DNA from: Adiantum capillus-veneris
Taxonomy: Eukaryota; Streptophyta; Polypodiopsida; Polypodiales; Pteridaceae
Length of the DNA: 64,000 bases
Direction of reading: 5' to 3'
Assembly (NCBI GenBank): GCA_014529385.2
Contig: CM043942.1
Span: 50,840,774-50,904,773, forward strand
Shown here: in pieces, positions 31,592 to 42,163 of the stretch
Layout of the letters: the number at the start of each line of letters is the position of its first letter
How positions within the stretch are numbered: the stretch's first letter is position 1
Program-made: the position numbers and the translations under genes
The notes under the pieces: generated by a model
Seen by the model: the letters and a program-made list of their open reading frames with translations, nothing else
Told to the model about the DNA's origin: nothing
Database searches by the model: none

Positions 31592-33922
31592 ATGCGCAAA
31601 CCAGATGTGTCAGGCTATGTGCAGACAGGAGATGACACAGCTCACCCCATTGCTCATGTAGGGGACATACCTCTAAATACGAAGAGTGGGAAATCAAAGT
31701 ACTTAGCAGATGTACTTCATGTCCCAAACATTACAAAGAATCTTGTTTCTGTTGGACAAATGGTTGAGCAGGGTTTGCAGGTTCACTTCAATCCAAATGG
31801 CTGTTATGTAGAAGATTTCCAGAATGGCTGTAAGCTGATCACAGAGGGCAAATGTGTGGGCAGAATGTTTACGCTGAATGTAGACATGCCTGAGGTAAAA
31901 GCTGCATTATTTGCACAGGGCACAGGTGTTGTGGCTGATGTTGACATTTGGCACAAACGCATTGGCCATGTCAATGAGCAGAGATTGTGCAGCATGCAAT
32001 CAAAACAGATCGTAAAAGGTTTGCCCAAATTCAAGGTGGATGGTATGCATAAAGTGTGTGCAGCATGCCAGTTTGGAAAACAGTCAAAGGGCTCATTTCC
32101 ACATGAGCGCAATGTATGTAAAAAGCCACTTGAGGTGGTGCACACAGATGTTTGGGGTCCAACCGATACTGCAAGTATACATGGTTGCAGGTATTATGTC
32201 TCTTTCATTGATGACCATACAAGGAAAGTATGGGTCTACTTCATGCGTAACAAAAGTGAAGTGTTTGGTCACTTTCAAGACTTCAAAGTCATGATTGAGA
32301 AGGAGACAGATATGCAAATCAAGACATTGAGGTCAGATGGAGGGGGAGAGTACTTCTCCAATGATTTTTCAGATTTTCTGCGAATGCATGGTATACACAG
32401 GCAGTTTACATGCAAATATACTCCACAGCAGAATGGGGTCGCAGAAAGGAAAAACAGGCACATTGCAGAGGTTGCACGTGCATTGATGAATGAGAAGAAC
32501 ATGCCTCATCATTTCTGGGCTGAAGCTGTAAATACAACTATGTACATTATGAACAGGACACCTACAGCTGCGGTGCATAATGTAACACCTGAGGAAAAGT
32601 TTACAGGTACAAAGCCTGATTTGGCACACTTGAAAGTGTTTGGCTGCATAGCTTACGTGCATGTACCAGATGAGTTGCGTAGGAAATTGGATCCTAAAGC
32701 AGAGAAATGTATTCTTGTGGGATATTCCCTTGAACAAAAGGGGTACAGGTGCTACAATCCTACTACACGAGAATTACGAGTGAGCAGAGATGTAGTCTTT
32801 GATGAGATGAGCAGCTGGTACAGTTATGCACATGGCACTATTGGGGCTGATGTAAAAGATGATGTGGTTGTACAAAATGTGAGGCCACAGTCACAGGTTT
32901 TGAGTGGACCACAAGAGTCCTCTTCTCGTGGCTCTGTTGAGAAACCATGGAATGGTAGACTACGTACGCAGGTTACTCCACCAATAGGTACAGGGAATGT
33001 ATCACGAAAAGGAAAGGAAAAGGTTGATGAACCTCCCTTTATGGTTGATGCATCATCAAGTTTTTCACATGTAGACATGGATTCAGATGGTTCTGAACAA
33101 AGTCTTGATGAGGAATTTGGAATTTCGGCTGTCAGGACACCTGGTGTAAGGAAAGTACAAGAAGATGCTAGAGGGCAAAGGAGTGACCCAGGACCGCGCA
33201 GATCTAATAGAGTCAGAAATCCAGTTCAGAAATTGACTTATGATGGGTATCTAGCGCATCACCAAGCCTACATGGCTAAGGTGATACAGGATGTGGAGCC
33301 CACATGTTTTGAGGATGCAGTTGGAAATGTGCATTGGGATGATGCAATGAATGAAGAGATGGCTGCATTGGAAGCAAATGACACATGGGAGTTGGTGCCA
33401 TTGCCAAGTGGCAAGAAAGCTATTGGCTGTAAATGGGTGTATAAAACCAAGCATAAGGCTGATGGTAACATTGAGCGTCACAAGGCAAGGCTGGTCGCAA
33501 AGGGTTATGCACAGACGTATGGCATAGACTATGAGGAGACCTTTGCTCCAGTGGCAAAGATGACGACAGTGAGAGTTGTCATAGCAGTGGCTGCATCTAG
33601 AGGATGGATTATGCATCAAATGGATGTAAAGAATGCCTTCTTGAATGGTGAGTTGCAAGAGGAAGTGTATATGGATCAGCCACCTGGTTATGTCGATCCA
33701 GGTTACCCAGATTATGTATGCAGACTTCTCAAAGCTTTGTATGGTTTGAAGCAGGGCTCTAGAGCATGGTATGACAGGATTGCCAAGTATCTTGTCAGTA
33801 TTGGTTTTAGGAGAGCTCATGCTGATCATTCACTCTATGTACGTGAGAGTGATGTGGGGATTGTGGTCATTACCATATATGTAGATGACCTTATTATTGT
33901 TGGTGACAATGCTATGGATTGA
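31592..33922 (+). CDS. copia pol: protease end, integrase, reverse transcriptase
   Basis: A 776-aa open frame. About residues 105-180 form the GAG-pre-integrase zinc region ([22 protein letters not shown]). The integrase core follows with HTDVWGP (Asp), [10 protein letters not shown] (Asp) and [11 protein letters not shown] (Glu). After a Ser-rich linker the RT begins ([44 protein letters not shown]) and includes [11 protein letters not shown]. The order integrase before RT defines copia. One extra base near 33915 shifts the frame and produces the stop. Confidence 0.93.
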   Translation: MRKPDVSGYVQTGDDTAHPIAHVGDIPLNTKSGKSKYLADVLHVPNITKNLVSVGQMVEQGLQVHFNPNGCYVEDFQNGCKLITEGKCVGRMFTLNVDMPEVKAALFAQGTGVVADVDIWHKRIGHVNEQRLCSMQSKQIVKGLPKFKVDGMHKVCAACQFGKQSKGSFPHERNVCKKPLEVVHTDVWGPTDTASIHGCRYYVSFIDDHTRKVWVYFMRNKSEVFGHFQDFKVMIEKETDMQIKTLRSDGGGEYFSNDFSDFLRMHGIHRQFTCKYTPQQNGVAERKNRHIAEVARALMNEKNMPHHFWAEAVNTTMYIMNRTPTAAVHNVTPEEKFTGTKPDLAHLKVFGCIAYVHVPDELRRKLDPKAEKCILVGYSLEQKGYRCYNPTTRELRVSRDVVFDEMSSWYSYAHGTIGADVKDDVVVQNVRPQSQVLSGPQESSSRGSVEKPWNGRLRTQVTPPIGTGNVSRKGKEKVDEPPFMVDASSSFSHVDMDSDGSEQSLDEEFGISAVRTPGVRKVQEDARGQRSDPGPRRSNRVRNPVQKLTYDGYLAHHQAYMAKVIQDVEPTCFEDAVGNVHWDDAMNEEMAALEANDTWELVPLPSGKKAIGCKWVYKTKHKADGNIERHKARLVAKGYAQTYGIDYEETFAPVAKMTTVRVVIAVAASRGWIMHQMDVKNAFLNGELQEEVYMDQPPGYVDPGYPDYVCRLLKALYGLKQGSRAWYDRIAKYLVSIGFRRAHADHSLYVRESDVGIVVITIYVDDLIIVGDNAMD

Positions 33923-34820
33923 CCATGTGAAGGGTCTTCTCAAACAGGAGTTTGAAATGAAAGATTTAGGCGAGTTGCGCTACTTTCTTGGCATTGAAGT
34001 GATCAGGACTCCAGAGGGTGTATGGCTATCACAGAGATAGTATGCTTTGGACATGTTGTCAAAGTATGGTATGGCTGATTGTAAGCCAATTTCTATTCCC
34101 TTGGATGTGAATGCAAAGCTGAGTGCAGAGAAGGGTGATGTTGTTGAGGATGTCAACATGTACAGGAAGATTGTGGGTAGTCTAATCTACTTGACTATCA
34201 CGAGGCCAGACTTGAGCTACACAGTAGGCTTGGAGAGTCAGTTCATGCAACTTCCGAGGAAGCCACATTTGGATGGAGTACGACGCACACTTAGGTATGT
34301 GCAAGGTACTCTTGACTACGCATTGTTCTATGCAGCAGATGCACCATTAGCATTGTATGGGTATACAGATGCAGATTGGGCAGGTAGCATTGTTGATAGG
34401 AGATCTACGAGTGGCTTCATGTTCTCTTTTGGGAGTGCTGCTGTTACTTGGAGCAGCAAAAAGCAGCCTACGGTTGCTTTATCGAGCACAGAGGCCGAGT
34501 ACAGAGGTGCAGCAGTTGCAGCGTGCGAGGTAGCTTGGCTACGCACATTACTTGAGGACTTGGGAGTGCAGGTGGACCAGCAGATTTTCATCCATTGTGA
34601 CAACCTCAGCAGCATGCAGTTGGCTAGGAACCCAGTGTTCCATGCCAGGACCAAACACATAGAGGTCCATTACCACTACGTTCGAGAGCGAGTGTTGGCG
34701 GGCGACATCGACTTGGTCTACGTCAGCACAGAGGAGCAGATAGCGGATATCTTTACCAAGGCCCTCGGAGCTGAGAAGCTTCGACGTTTCCGGACTATGC
34801 TTGGACTCTGCGACATGTAG
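33923..34820 (+). pseudogene. copia RT end and RNase H
   Basis: After the frameshift the RT continues ([15 protein letters not shown]), then an in-frame TAG at about 34038 splits it from the 257-aa frame starting at 34047. That frame has the RT thumb and RNase H motifs YTDADWAGSIVDRRSTSGF, SSTEAEYRGAA and IHCDNLSSMQLARNP, and ends EQIADIFTKAL. The stop at 34818-34820 is just before the polypurine tract. Confidence 0.9.
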
Positions 34821-34834
34821 AGCTCGAGGGGGAG
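34821..34834 (+). promoter_or_regulatory. Polypurine tract of the copia element
   Basis: AGCTCGAGGGGGAG lies immediately before the 3' LTR and fits the plus-strand primer site. Confidence 0.85.
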
Positions 34835-35159
34835 TGTTGAGATGTCGAGCTCTACACCTTGAGCTGGCATCCACTACGGGTCTTGGCCGCTTACGGCATT
34901 TACTCACTGGCGCGTTAGGTGACCGACACGGAGGATCTCTGCCAGTGATTCTACAGCTGGTGGACTACACTTATAGTGCCAGCCTAGTACGCTTCTAGCG
35001 AGTTCACACTTAGTGACCGCATGTACATATGTGCTACTTTTCAGCTTTAGCACTTAGTCATTTTGTACTGTCTTTTCTGTGAAGAAGAAGAAGAAGCTTT
35101 CCATCTCTGTGTGCTTTGTGCTTGTCTTGTGTAGCTCTCTTGCATCCTCATTCTTTACA
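34835..35159 (+). repeat. 3' LTR of the copia element
   Basis: 325 bp, same termini as the 5' LTR, with a 3-bp insertion (near 34966) and about seven substitutions relative to it. The right flank CCTCC (35160-35164) completes the target duplication. Confidence 0.93.
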
Positions 35160-35712
35160 CCTCCCCCCTTAAGCACTTGAGTTTCTTATATTTCTCAACA
35201 GCCCTAGTTTTAGCTGCATCAAAGGTAGCAGGTGCACCCACCTCAACCTTTACCTTAAGGTCAGGAAAGAGTCCGACTATGAACCTCTCCTTCTTTAGAA
35301 ATTCTGCACCATCACCAGGGTTAGCAACATTTCGTATCCATAGAGCCCAAAGACGTAGAAAATCTTGCTTGTACAAGTAGTAGTCATCTAAGTCTTTTTG
35401 CTTATGAGAAACAATGTCTTGCCATAGTTTTTGAGTGTTTTGGGGATCAAAGAAGTATTTCTTGAAACGATTCAAAACTTCTGTGTAATTACCCTTAACT
35501 TCCTCAGACAAAGAGTCAAACCAAGTGCTAGCATCTTTCCTAAGGACTAGCTCAAACATTTCTACACGTTCCTGATCAGTTACTATCCTCTTGATACGGC
35601 AAGACATTTTGAAATTTGCTAAGAATAATTCTGCATCCTCCCCAGGCTCTCCAAAGAACAAGGGGTAGCCACTCATTTGCCTAGTTGTATCCATGTTGTT
35701 GGTTTTACTCAA
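35160..35712 (-). CDS. gag N-terminal and core part, element B
   Basis: The frame starts at ATG 35712 and encodes a retrotransposon gag domain: GYPLFFGEPGEDAELFLANF, then LVLRKDASTWFDSLSEEVKG, VLNRFKKYFFDPQNTQKLWQ, KQKDLDDYYLYKQDFLRLW and RFIVGLFPDLK. It would form the particle shell. The copia insertion cuts it after about 184 residues; the rest lies at 29879-29354. It is preceded by two small leader ORFs. Confidence 0.85.
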
Positions 35713-35756
35713 AAATTTCTTTTTCCTTTTTTATTTTTGTTTTGCAAAATCAAATT

Positions 35757-35969
35757 TCAAAGTAGAATGAAAATGTAAACGCCAAATCTTAGATCGTAGT
35801 GAATCAATGGCAAAATGAACGGATTGACTGAGGCATTGATAGCCGCTACTTGCCTAGGTTCAAACATACGACGGAAAACACGTTGAAATTGTAACTTTGT
35901 GCCAACTATTACATGCACGTCTTGTCTAGCCAAAGGAATGAATGTACGATACAAGTCCTCTTGATTCAT
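35757..35969 (-). CDS. Leader ORF2, unknown function, element B
   Basis: A 70-aa ORF with its own ATG, 8 bases after ORF1 stops and about 45 bases before gag. I do not recognise it. It has a Val/Ile-rich middle, QFQRVFRRMF, and a C-terminal SVNPFILPLIHYD. Its last 54 residues align without gaps with the last 54 of ORF1, with 19 identities (for example NP.ILPL..Y and FIL), so the two arose by duplication. A homologous pair lies at 20361-20819 on the other strand. There is no signal peptide, zinc motif or catalytic motif. Confidence 0.65.
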   Translation of the reverse strand: MNQEDLYRTFIPLARQDVHVIVGTKLQFQRVFRRMFEPRQVAAINASVNPFILPLIHYDLRFGVYIFILL

Positions 35970-35977
35970 TAACCTAG

Positions 35978-36214
35978 CTAAAACAAGATAAACACATGTA
36001 CATCAAAAGAGACATTATAGTCTACAAGTGGGAGTATAATAGGATTTGGAGATTGTAGAATATCTCTTAATGGTTCAACACCAAAGAGGAATACAATACG
36101 TTGTTGAAAAAAGATTTTTCTATCAATGCGAACATTTATCCTAAACCCTTGCACCCAATGAAACTGATGAAATTGAATTGCATGAGCAGGATCAGGAGGT
36201 GGTGGATTGTTCAT
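35978..36214 (-). CDS. Leader ORF1, unknown function, element B
   Basis: A 78-aa ORF from ATG 36214, starting about 55 bases after the primer binding site, so it would be the first ORF on the element RNA. The N-terminus is Pro-rich (MNNPPPPDPAHA), then FHQFHWVQGFRINV, KIFFQQRIVFLFG and NPIILPLVDYNVSFDVHVF. It is a paralogue of ORF2. The homologue at 20361 keeps the MNNP start and the FQQRIV-LFG core. Function unknown. Confidence 0.65.
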   Translation of the reverse strand: MNNPPPPDPAHAIQFHQFHWVQGFRINVRIDRKIFFQQRIVFLFGVEPLRDILQSPNPIILPLVDYNVSFDVHVFILF

Positions 36215-36268
36215 GTAAACACAACTAGTTTTTGAAGACTTACCTTGTGTATGCTAACACAACTGCTC

Positions 36269-36287
36269 GTCCTCAGTGGGGGCACCA
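36269..36287 (-). promoter_or_regulatory. Primer binding site of element B (tRNA-Arg-like)
   Basis: The minus strand reads TGGTGCCCCCACTGAGGAC, which differs at four positions from TGGCGACTCCACTGGGGAC, the tRNA-Arg-type site I recall for Tat/Ogre elements. It lies between the LTR end and leader ORF1. Confidence 0.6.
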
Positions 36288-36462
36288 ATTTGAGGCGATC
36301 CAGGGCGGGCAACAAGAAGAGTGGCCTCTAAGCACTTTTCTAGGCTCCCGTGCTGCTCAATTGGGTTAGGGTTGGAAAAAATAGCAAACACACACACAAA
36401 CCCGCAACCTAACCATACACAAATTTGGGGCACCACCTAGTTTTGGATGCGAACTAGGACGC

Positions 36463-36566
<104 letters not shown>

Positions 36567-37220
36567 CGGGCTGCTTTGAAATGTTCGACAATGATCAAGA
36601 AAACACAATTATATATGTAAGAAAAAGAGGGAAGGGGGAGGGGGTGCTTGTTGCACTAATATCTTCTTACAAATCTGTCATGACCAATGAAAGTGAGATT
36701 AGTATTTGTTCAACATAGCTTGAGTAAATTACACCACAACACATCACAAGAAAAGCCACCCCAATCACTGTCTTAAATCCAGGGGAGTCCTCTCCACCGT
36801 GTCGCCCTCTTACAGTATGTGGTATTTATGGCTAAATTGATAACAACACCCAGAAAAAAGCTATCAAGAACTTTAAAAAAAACACCAAGACACTTACACA
36901 TCATTGTTGTCCATTACTTCACGTTGGAAGAGAGACAAAGTATCCAAGCTTACTCCAAATCCACCCTCCTTGATTCAAAAAATGTTGGGCTTACACTAGT
37001 AGGAGAAATGATAGATTTCCTACTCTCAATTGAATGATCACTCTCTCTTACAATGGCATAGAGTTCCCTTGCTAATCACCCCTAATACAACACATGCATA
37101 TGCATAAGACAATGAGCTTCCACTCAAGAGCTCCTTCTAGAGAGGTTGATCTTGGATTCTCAAGCTATAGCATAGTGCTCTTGCTTATGGCTCCCCCCCT
37201 TTTGTGCTAGCTACACCCTG

Positions 37221-37228
37221 CTTTTATA
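37221..37228 (-). promoter_or_regulatory. TATA box in element B 5' LTR
   Basis: TATAAAAG on the minus strand in the context TTGCTATAAAAGCAGGG, a strong match to plant LTR promoters. Confidence 0.6.
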
Positions 37229-38962
37229 GCAATTTTGAAGGCTAGGGTTACTCCTCTAACCATGGTTGGGTTAGATTTTCAGCACTTATCTAATTTCTTT
37301 TGCTTGGAATTATCAAGAAGTTGGTGTGGATAGATGAAGAAGAGAGAGAGAGGAGAGAAGTGGAGGTGATAGGACTTTTCATAGTAAGTTAGTGTTAGTA
37401 AATTAGTAGAGTTAGTATTTTTATTGATTTAAAAATGGAATTCGATATTTACAATGGGAGTATCCATGTAGGATACAAATAAGGAAGAAAAAACTCTTAA
37501 TAGGTAAGAAAACATGGGTTTCTTACAATGTTGATGCTCCAAGAGTCTTGAGTAGGGTCAATTTTGACGCTTGTTGACGGTCCACTAGCTTTGACAGTAC
37601 GTTTTTTCTCCACTCTTGACCTTCCTTGGAAGCCAAGGTAAGTAAACATGAGTAATCAATCGCCATGATGCTGTCTTTCAAGAGAAGAGGCTAAATTTTA
37701 TGGTTTTTTTGATAGATATGAGTAATATGGAAGAGGAAAAATGAAACTATGTGGTCAATTTTGGAATGGAAGTGTGTGTATGAGACATGAGTTCACCATG
37801 GTTTCTCTTATTCTTCAAGGTTGAGAAGAAGGTGAGTAGGGTGTAGAGAGGAGTGGTGAGAGAGGTGGGGATGATGAGTGGAGAAGTGTGTGTGAAAGAG
37901 GAAAATGATAAAGTGGAAGAGGGAGTGTGGCTGCATAGCATGGGCAAACTGGGGTCCACCAATAAAATCATAGCTCACAGCTCGTAGCTCAAAAGCATAT
38001 GAAAAAATTTGAGGTAAAAGTTCAGCTCCCGAGCTACAACTTTTGTTTGTATCACGTTTTCAAATTCGGGGAGCATGTGATCTTTAAAAATTCAGCAAAA
38101 TCGACTGTTTTTTTCACTGCACAAAGTCCTTGTGAGGTCCTTCTTTGGATGATTCTTTTGAATACCTCCAAGAGTGAGCCTCCCATAGTGCATGCATGCA
38201 TGCCACATACCCTTGACCTTATTTGGTAGGTCTATAATTGAAGATATTGTTGAGATCATGATATAAGTGAATAGTACAACTAAGAAAATCAAATATTGAG
38301 GGGTCTAAAAAAATATGTACATGTCAAATATAAATAAAATAGGTGGAAAAAATATAAAGGGGTCAAAATAAATCTCTCTCATTATAAGTCTACCATAAAA
38401 AGATGAATATTTTGGTGGTCTAATTTATGAGAGTAATAGAGAATAGATGTAGGAAGGAAAAAATGACAATAGTGAAAAAATATACACATAAATAAACTAG
38501 TTTTTTTTGGATTTTTGTTGGGATGGAGTTACACCAAAAATAAGAGAAGCTTGTATGAAATTATTTTTATATGGAATAAAGAGTATGCAAAATGGTAAGA
38601 AAAAATATGGTAATGTTGAGTCAATGTACATAGCATAAATAACACACCATAGGTAGAAATATTTAAATAAATACCAAAATAATTATGAAAAATCCTTTTA
38701 TTTAGGCCCTATATACAATGAAATATTTACACACAAATGGGCCATAATATATATATATTTTTTGATTTTATTTAATTTTTTGGCTGAACTAGCCCAGTGA
38801 CTAGCTAGCTGAGGGTTTTTAAGAAAATATGGAGAAAGTCCCTAACTCACACACCTTTGTACAATGAAATGGTAGGGATAACCAAAATGTTTGAGTGATT
38901 TGATAGGGTGAGGTAGCTTACTATGGCAATTATGGAAAGCTGAAAAACGGCTATCACTATCT

Positions 38963-39028
38963 ATCTATCTTTTACTAAAAACTGAGGATATTTTAATGTG
39001 AGTAGTTGTGGAAAATCAACGTCTCTAT

Positions 39029-39066
<38 letters not shown>

Positions 39067-39107
39067 CCCCCTATTTCTTTTCATTGATCAGTGGCTCTCT
39101 CTCTATA

Positions 39108-39158
<51 letters not shown>

Positions 39159-39261
39159 CACACACACAATGTCTCTTTGCTCTCTTCTTCTTGTTGATTG
39201 GCTCTCTTTTAACACACACAACCTCTATCTACTCTCTTCTTCTCATTGATTGATGCCCTCT

Positions 39262-39319
<58 letters not shown>

Positions 39320-39865
39320 GTGAACTACATTTGGAGTTGGCATGTGGTTGGCTTAACTTTGCGATAAGCAAGCAAACCCCCCCTCTATTCATAGAAAGAT
39401 ACTCAACTTTCGAGTCTTCCTTAGTCTCTCTCTGTCTCTCTCTCTCTCTCTCTCACTCTCTCATGTACGTACACACTCATCGCAAAAAATCAACAACTTG
39501 GTGGGAGAGGGGACGGGATAGCACGTTTCCTCATGACTTGTGGAGATGTCAATTTTTCTAGAACTTTAAGAAAGAGTATATGAGTGTCTCTTTAGAGGAA
39601 TTTTCAAAATTTTAAAATACAAAATTACATAATTTATTAAAATAATATCAATATTGATCTTGAAAAAATCCCCTTGAAAATAATAATCCTAATATATCTT
39701 CAAATTCAAAAGTCAAATGTCCATTGAGGAGTAAAATTCCCCTCCAATTTACCTTTTTTTGTATGAGACATATTTTATGTAGAGTGAAAAGTCTTTTGGC
39801 AAAAGAAAGAAAGTAAATCTTTTTTTTCATTGTCAAAAGGAGGTCATTCCACAAGTCCCCCCCTT
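38963..39865. repeat. Microsatellite-rich spacer, (TC)n and (TA)n
   Basis: TC runs at about 39030-39064, 39098-39131, 39264-39315 and 39424-39463, and a TA run at 39132-39158. The remainder is AT-rich with no gene. Frames here encode only Ser-Leu repeats. Confidence 0.85.
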
Positions 39866-40930
39866 TTTTTTTTAATAGCAGAACTCACAATTGTGAGTAA
39901 ATTATATTTATCAACCCAAATAATTACAAGGTCTTGTCATGCTCATGTTGAGCCATGACATCATCCAGGGACCATAATTACAACAGCTATCAGGGCAGCC
40001 ATCCCACCCAACTCGCCCACTTATCCTTGATACAAAGGGTCCCTTATCATGTTCTTTTGAGATCTTTTAATTACCGATAGCCAAGATTTTCCCCCGTCCT
40101 AGGCGTGCCCTCTACTATCAACAAAGCCCAAGTAGTTCTAGACCAATCCTCCGAGTGTTTCTTGCATCCGAGTGTCCATATTAGCACTTTGCTTTCTTGT
40201 ATAATTTCTACGAAGCTTGCCACCTCAAGACCTCCTTCAAACACACGGCGGTTCCTTGTCTACCATACATTATGTAAGAAGACGTACCTGACGATTTGAA
40301 TGCTGATGAGGATGTCAGGATCACCCGAATTCTTCCCTCCAAGGAAGAGATCAGTCTTGTAAAAACTAATTTTCATGTTCTTTGGACCCACTTACATATT
40401 TTCCCTGTGAGGCCTTTGATAGTTGGGTAATCCATGAAGAGGTGAGCCAGATCTTCACTAGCCAACCTGCATCCCAAGCATCGATTTGACCCAATCCCTC
40501 TTTCCTAAATCTTCACCCCCGTCGGTAGAGCACCCCAGATTACCTTCCACAAAAAAACCTTCATGTGCTGCGGAACCTTTGGCTTCCAGATGTTCTCCAT
40601 TACTTGCTCCCACCTTTCCTCCGGCCATTGTTTTTTCCATATCTTGTTAAGGGGGCTAGACCAATTCTTCTTATGTATCATTGTCTGATAGATGTCTTTA
40701 GGATGGGGTTTCCATAAGAGACTGCTTCTGGGCCATTTCCAGGCATTCCCGTTTAACTCCGAATCACAGATAGGCATCACTATATTGTCAAGCTCTTTCC
40801 TCACTTTGTGGACCAACAAGACCTCCAAGCTATTTAGTTGGTACTGGGTAACTAGAAGGTCAATGGTTTTCCAACTCTTGTTGTCACCGTCCCATAAGTG
40901 CCCCAGTCTACAAGTCTTACTCCTTCACTT
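39866..40930 (-). mobile_element. LINE 3' end (zf-RVT domain) with poly(A)
   Basis: The minus strand encodes the C-terminal end of a plant L1-type ORF2: SWKTIDLLVTQYQLNSLEV, then the reverse-transcriptase zinc-binding (zf-RVT) region WKPKVPQHMKVFLWKVIWGA and, after an in-frame stop near 40507, NRCLGCRLASEDLAHLF. An A run of about ten bases (plus-strand T run at 39866-39875) ends it, as expected for target-primed insertion. RT and endonuclease are absent, so this is a 5'-truncated copy. Its plus-strand neighbour is microsatellite DNA. Confidence 0.8.
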
Positions 40931-40965
40931 TTGCACTTTAGATTAAATGTTTTGTATTTAAACAA

Positions 40966-41149
40966 GTGATAAAATCACGAGGCCTGCCCTTGATAAATGA
41001 ACAAAAAACTCTCGTACTAAATCGGCACTCTCTGTCTCAAATGTAAGTAGAGTTGCTCTTCTTTCTCACTGAGTTTCAAAAAATCATATTTCATACTCAA
41101 TTGTGTTTAGCCCAAGCTCTACAGTTATTGAAAAGAGTGAAAAATTCAC
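40966..41149. repeat. Two similar small hairpins, 171 bp apart
   Basis: GTGATAAAATCAC at 40966-40978 and GTGAAAAATTCAC at 41137-41149 are both followed by GAGGC(C/A)TGC. They lie just beyond the 3' side of the Helitron-class element and could be terminal hairpins of it or of a small relative; no CTRR terminus was confirmed. Confidence 0.4.
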
Positions 41150-41340
41150 GAGGCATGCATATATGAAATCGAGACAATAGGAAAAGATTCGCAAGTGATA
41201 AAGAGGAATATCAAATGTTAAAATAACTTGTATACAAAGTAGAATTCATGCTTGTGTATACATCTGGAAAAAGCTTGGCAAAGGAAGTGAATGTTGTAGT
41301 TGCATGTGTTTTTGCTTTTTTTTAATGGGAGGGAGGGGAG

Positions 41341-41396
41341 AGGGAGAGAGAGAGAGGGGGGGGGGGGGGGGCGGGGGGCGGGAGAGGGGGTTTACT
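41341..41396. repeat. GA run and long G tract
   Basis: A short GA repeat passes into a G run broken by single C and A bases (41357-41396). It is capable of G-quadruplex formation on the plus strand and lies right after the EEP nuclease motifs. Confidence 0.8.
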
Positions 41397-42163
41397 TTGG
41401 GAGCAAAAGATGTATAGAAGAGTGATCTGACCAAAAGCAAAATCTCGTCCCTAATACTGTGGATGGCATAGGAGTTTTTAGCTAAATGTGATCGAGCTTC
41501 AAGTTGTACATTGTGGTCACATCATGGATTTTTTGTTTGTATCCATGAGAGTGTAGTTCCATTTCCAAGTGTTGATAGTGAGTATTTTTTGAGGTTGTTG
41601 TCAATGTTGAAGTCGCCAATGATGATGCTTGTTTCAATGTCGGCAGCTGCATGGATCACACTCTTTAGTATTAGTAGCAAGGAATCCAATGGAATTTTTG
41701 GTGATTTGTAAACTTAGACTACATGGAGCAAAAGTTCTCCGTGTATAGAAACGAAAGCTTCAATGACTTCAATTCCAAGGGCTGATAGTTTCTTTGTGGA
41801 GTGAACAATGACATGGTCCTTGTGAAAGATTGACATACCAAATTTGTTGTAATAATGAATGTGGTTGAAATCTGGTGCAAGTGGGTTAAAGAAAGTGTTT
41901 TGTCTTGTTTCTTGGAGGCATAGAATGTGTGACATCATTAAATTTGGATCACTTTTAATTTGGTGAAGATGCTTCTGGATGGAGACAACATTTAGGGATT
42001 GAATGATGTAGTGTGTCTCTTGGAAGTGGGAAAGCAAGGAGATCAAGTGTTCCCATTTGGCGTTGTTTTTTAGTCTCTCCAACTCAGTGAGCACGATTGC
42101 ATCAACTTTGATTTGGTTTGCAAGTATTGGTTTGAGGATGTGAAGATTAACATGATCCTTGAC
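41395..42163 (-). pseudogene. EEP (exo-endonuclease-phosphatase) domain fused after helicase
   Basis: The frame 42094-41714 begins with the helicase tail (LTELERLKNNAKWEHL) and continues into MMSHILCLQETRQNT with the catalytic Glu. After stop or frame changes the minus strand gives SIIIGDFNID (41620-41600) and, in another frame, NLKLDHI and WSDHSSIHL (41433-41407) with the catalytic His. These are the ordered EEP motifs. The reading frame upstream joins the helicase motif VI region through a single TGA at 42164-42166, so this was one polyprotein. The nuclease may nick target DNA; that role is inferred from Helentrons. Confidence 0.8.

Larger units (their letters stand above)
29880..35159 (+). 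mobile_element. Complete Ty1/copia element inserted in element B gag
   Basis: A 5280-bp element with 322- and 325-bp LTRs, initiator tRNA-Met PBS, gag-protease-integrase-RT-RNase H in copia order, polypurine tract and CCTCC target duplications. By eye the LTRs differ by about seven substitutions and one 3-bp indel, so the insertion is moderately young. The single gag-pol frame has three stops and one frameshift, so it is not autonomous now. Confidence 0.93.

Noticed and set aside
31804-33829. Minus-strand ORFs of 110-190 aa opposite copia pol
   Set aside because: Shadows of a strongly supported plus-strand polyprotein.
39006-39561. Ser-Leu-rich ORFs on the plus strand
   Set aside because: By-products of TC and TA microsatellites.
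41395-42163. EEP nuclease as the N-terminal endonuclease of the LINE at 39866-40930
   Set aside because: The EEP ORF begins with helicase-tail sequence and is in frame with the helicase apart from one TGA; no RT lies between it and the zf-RVT part.
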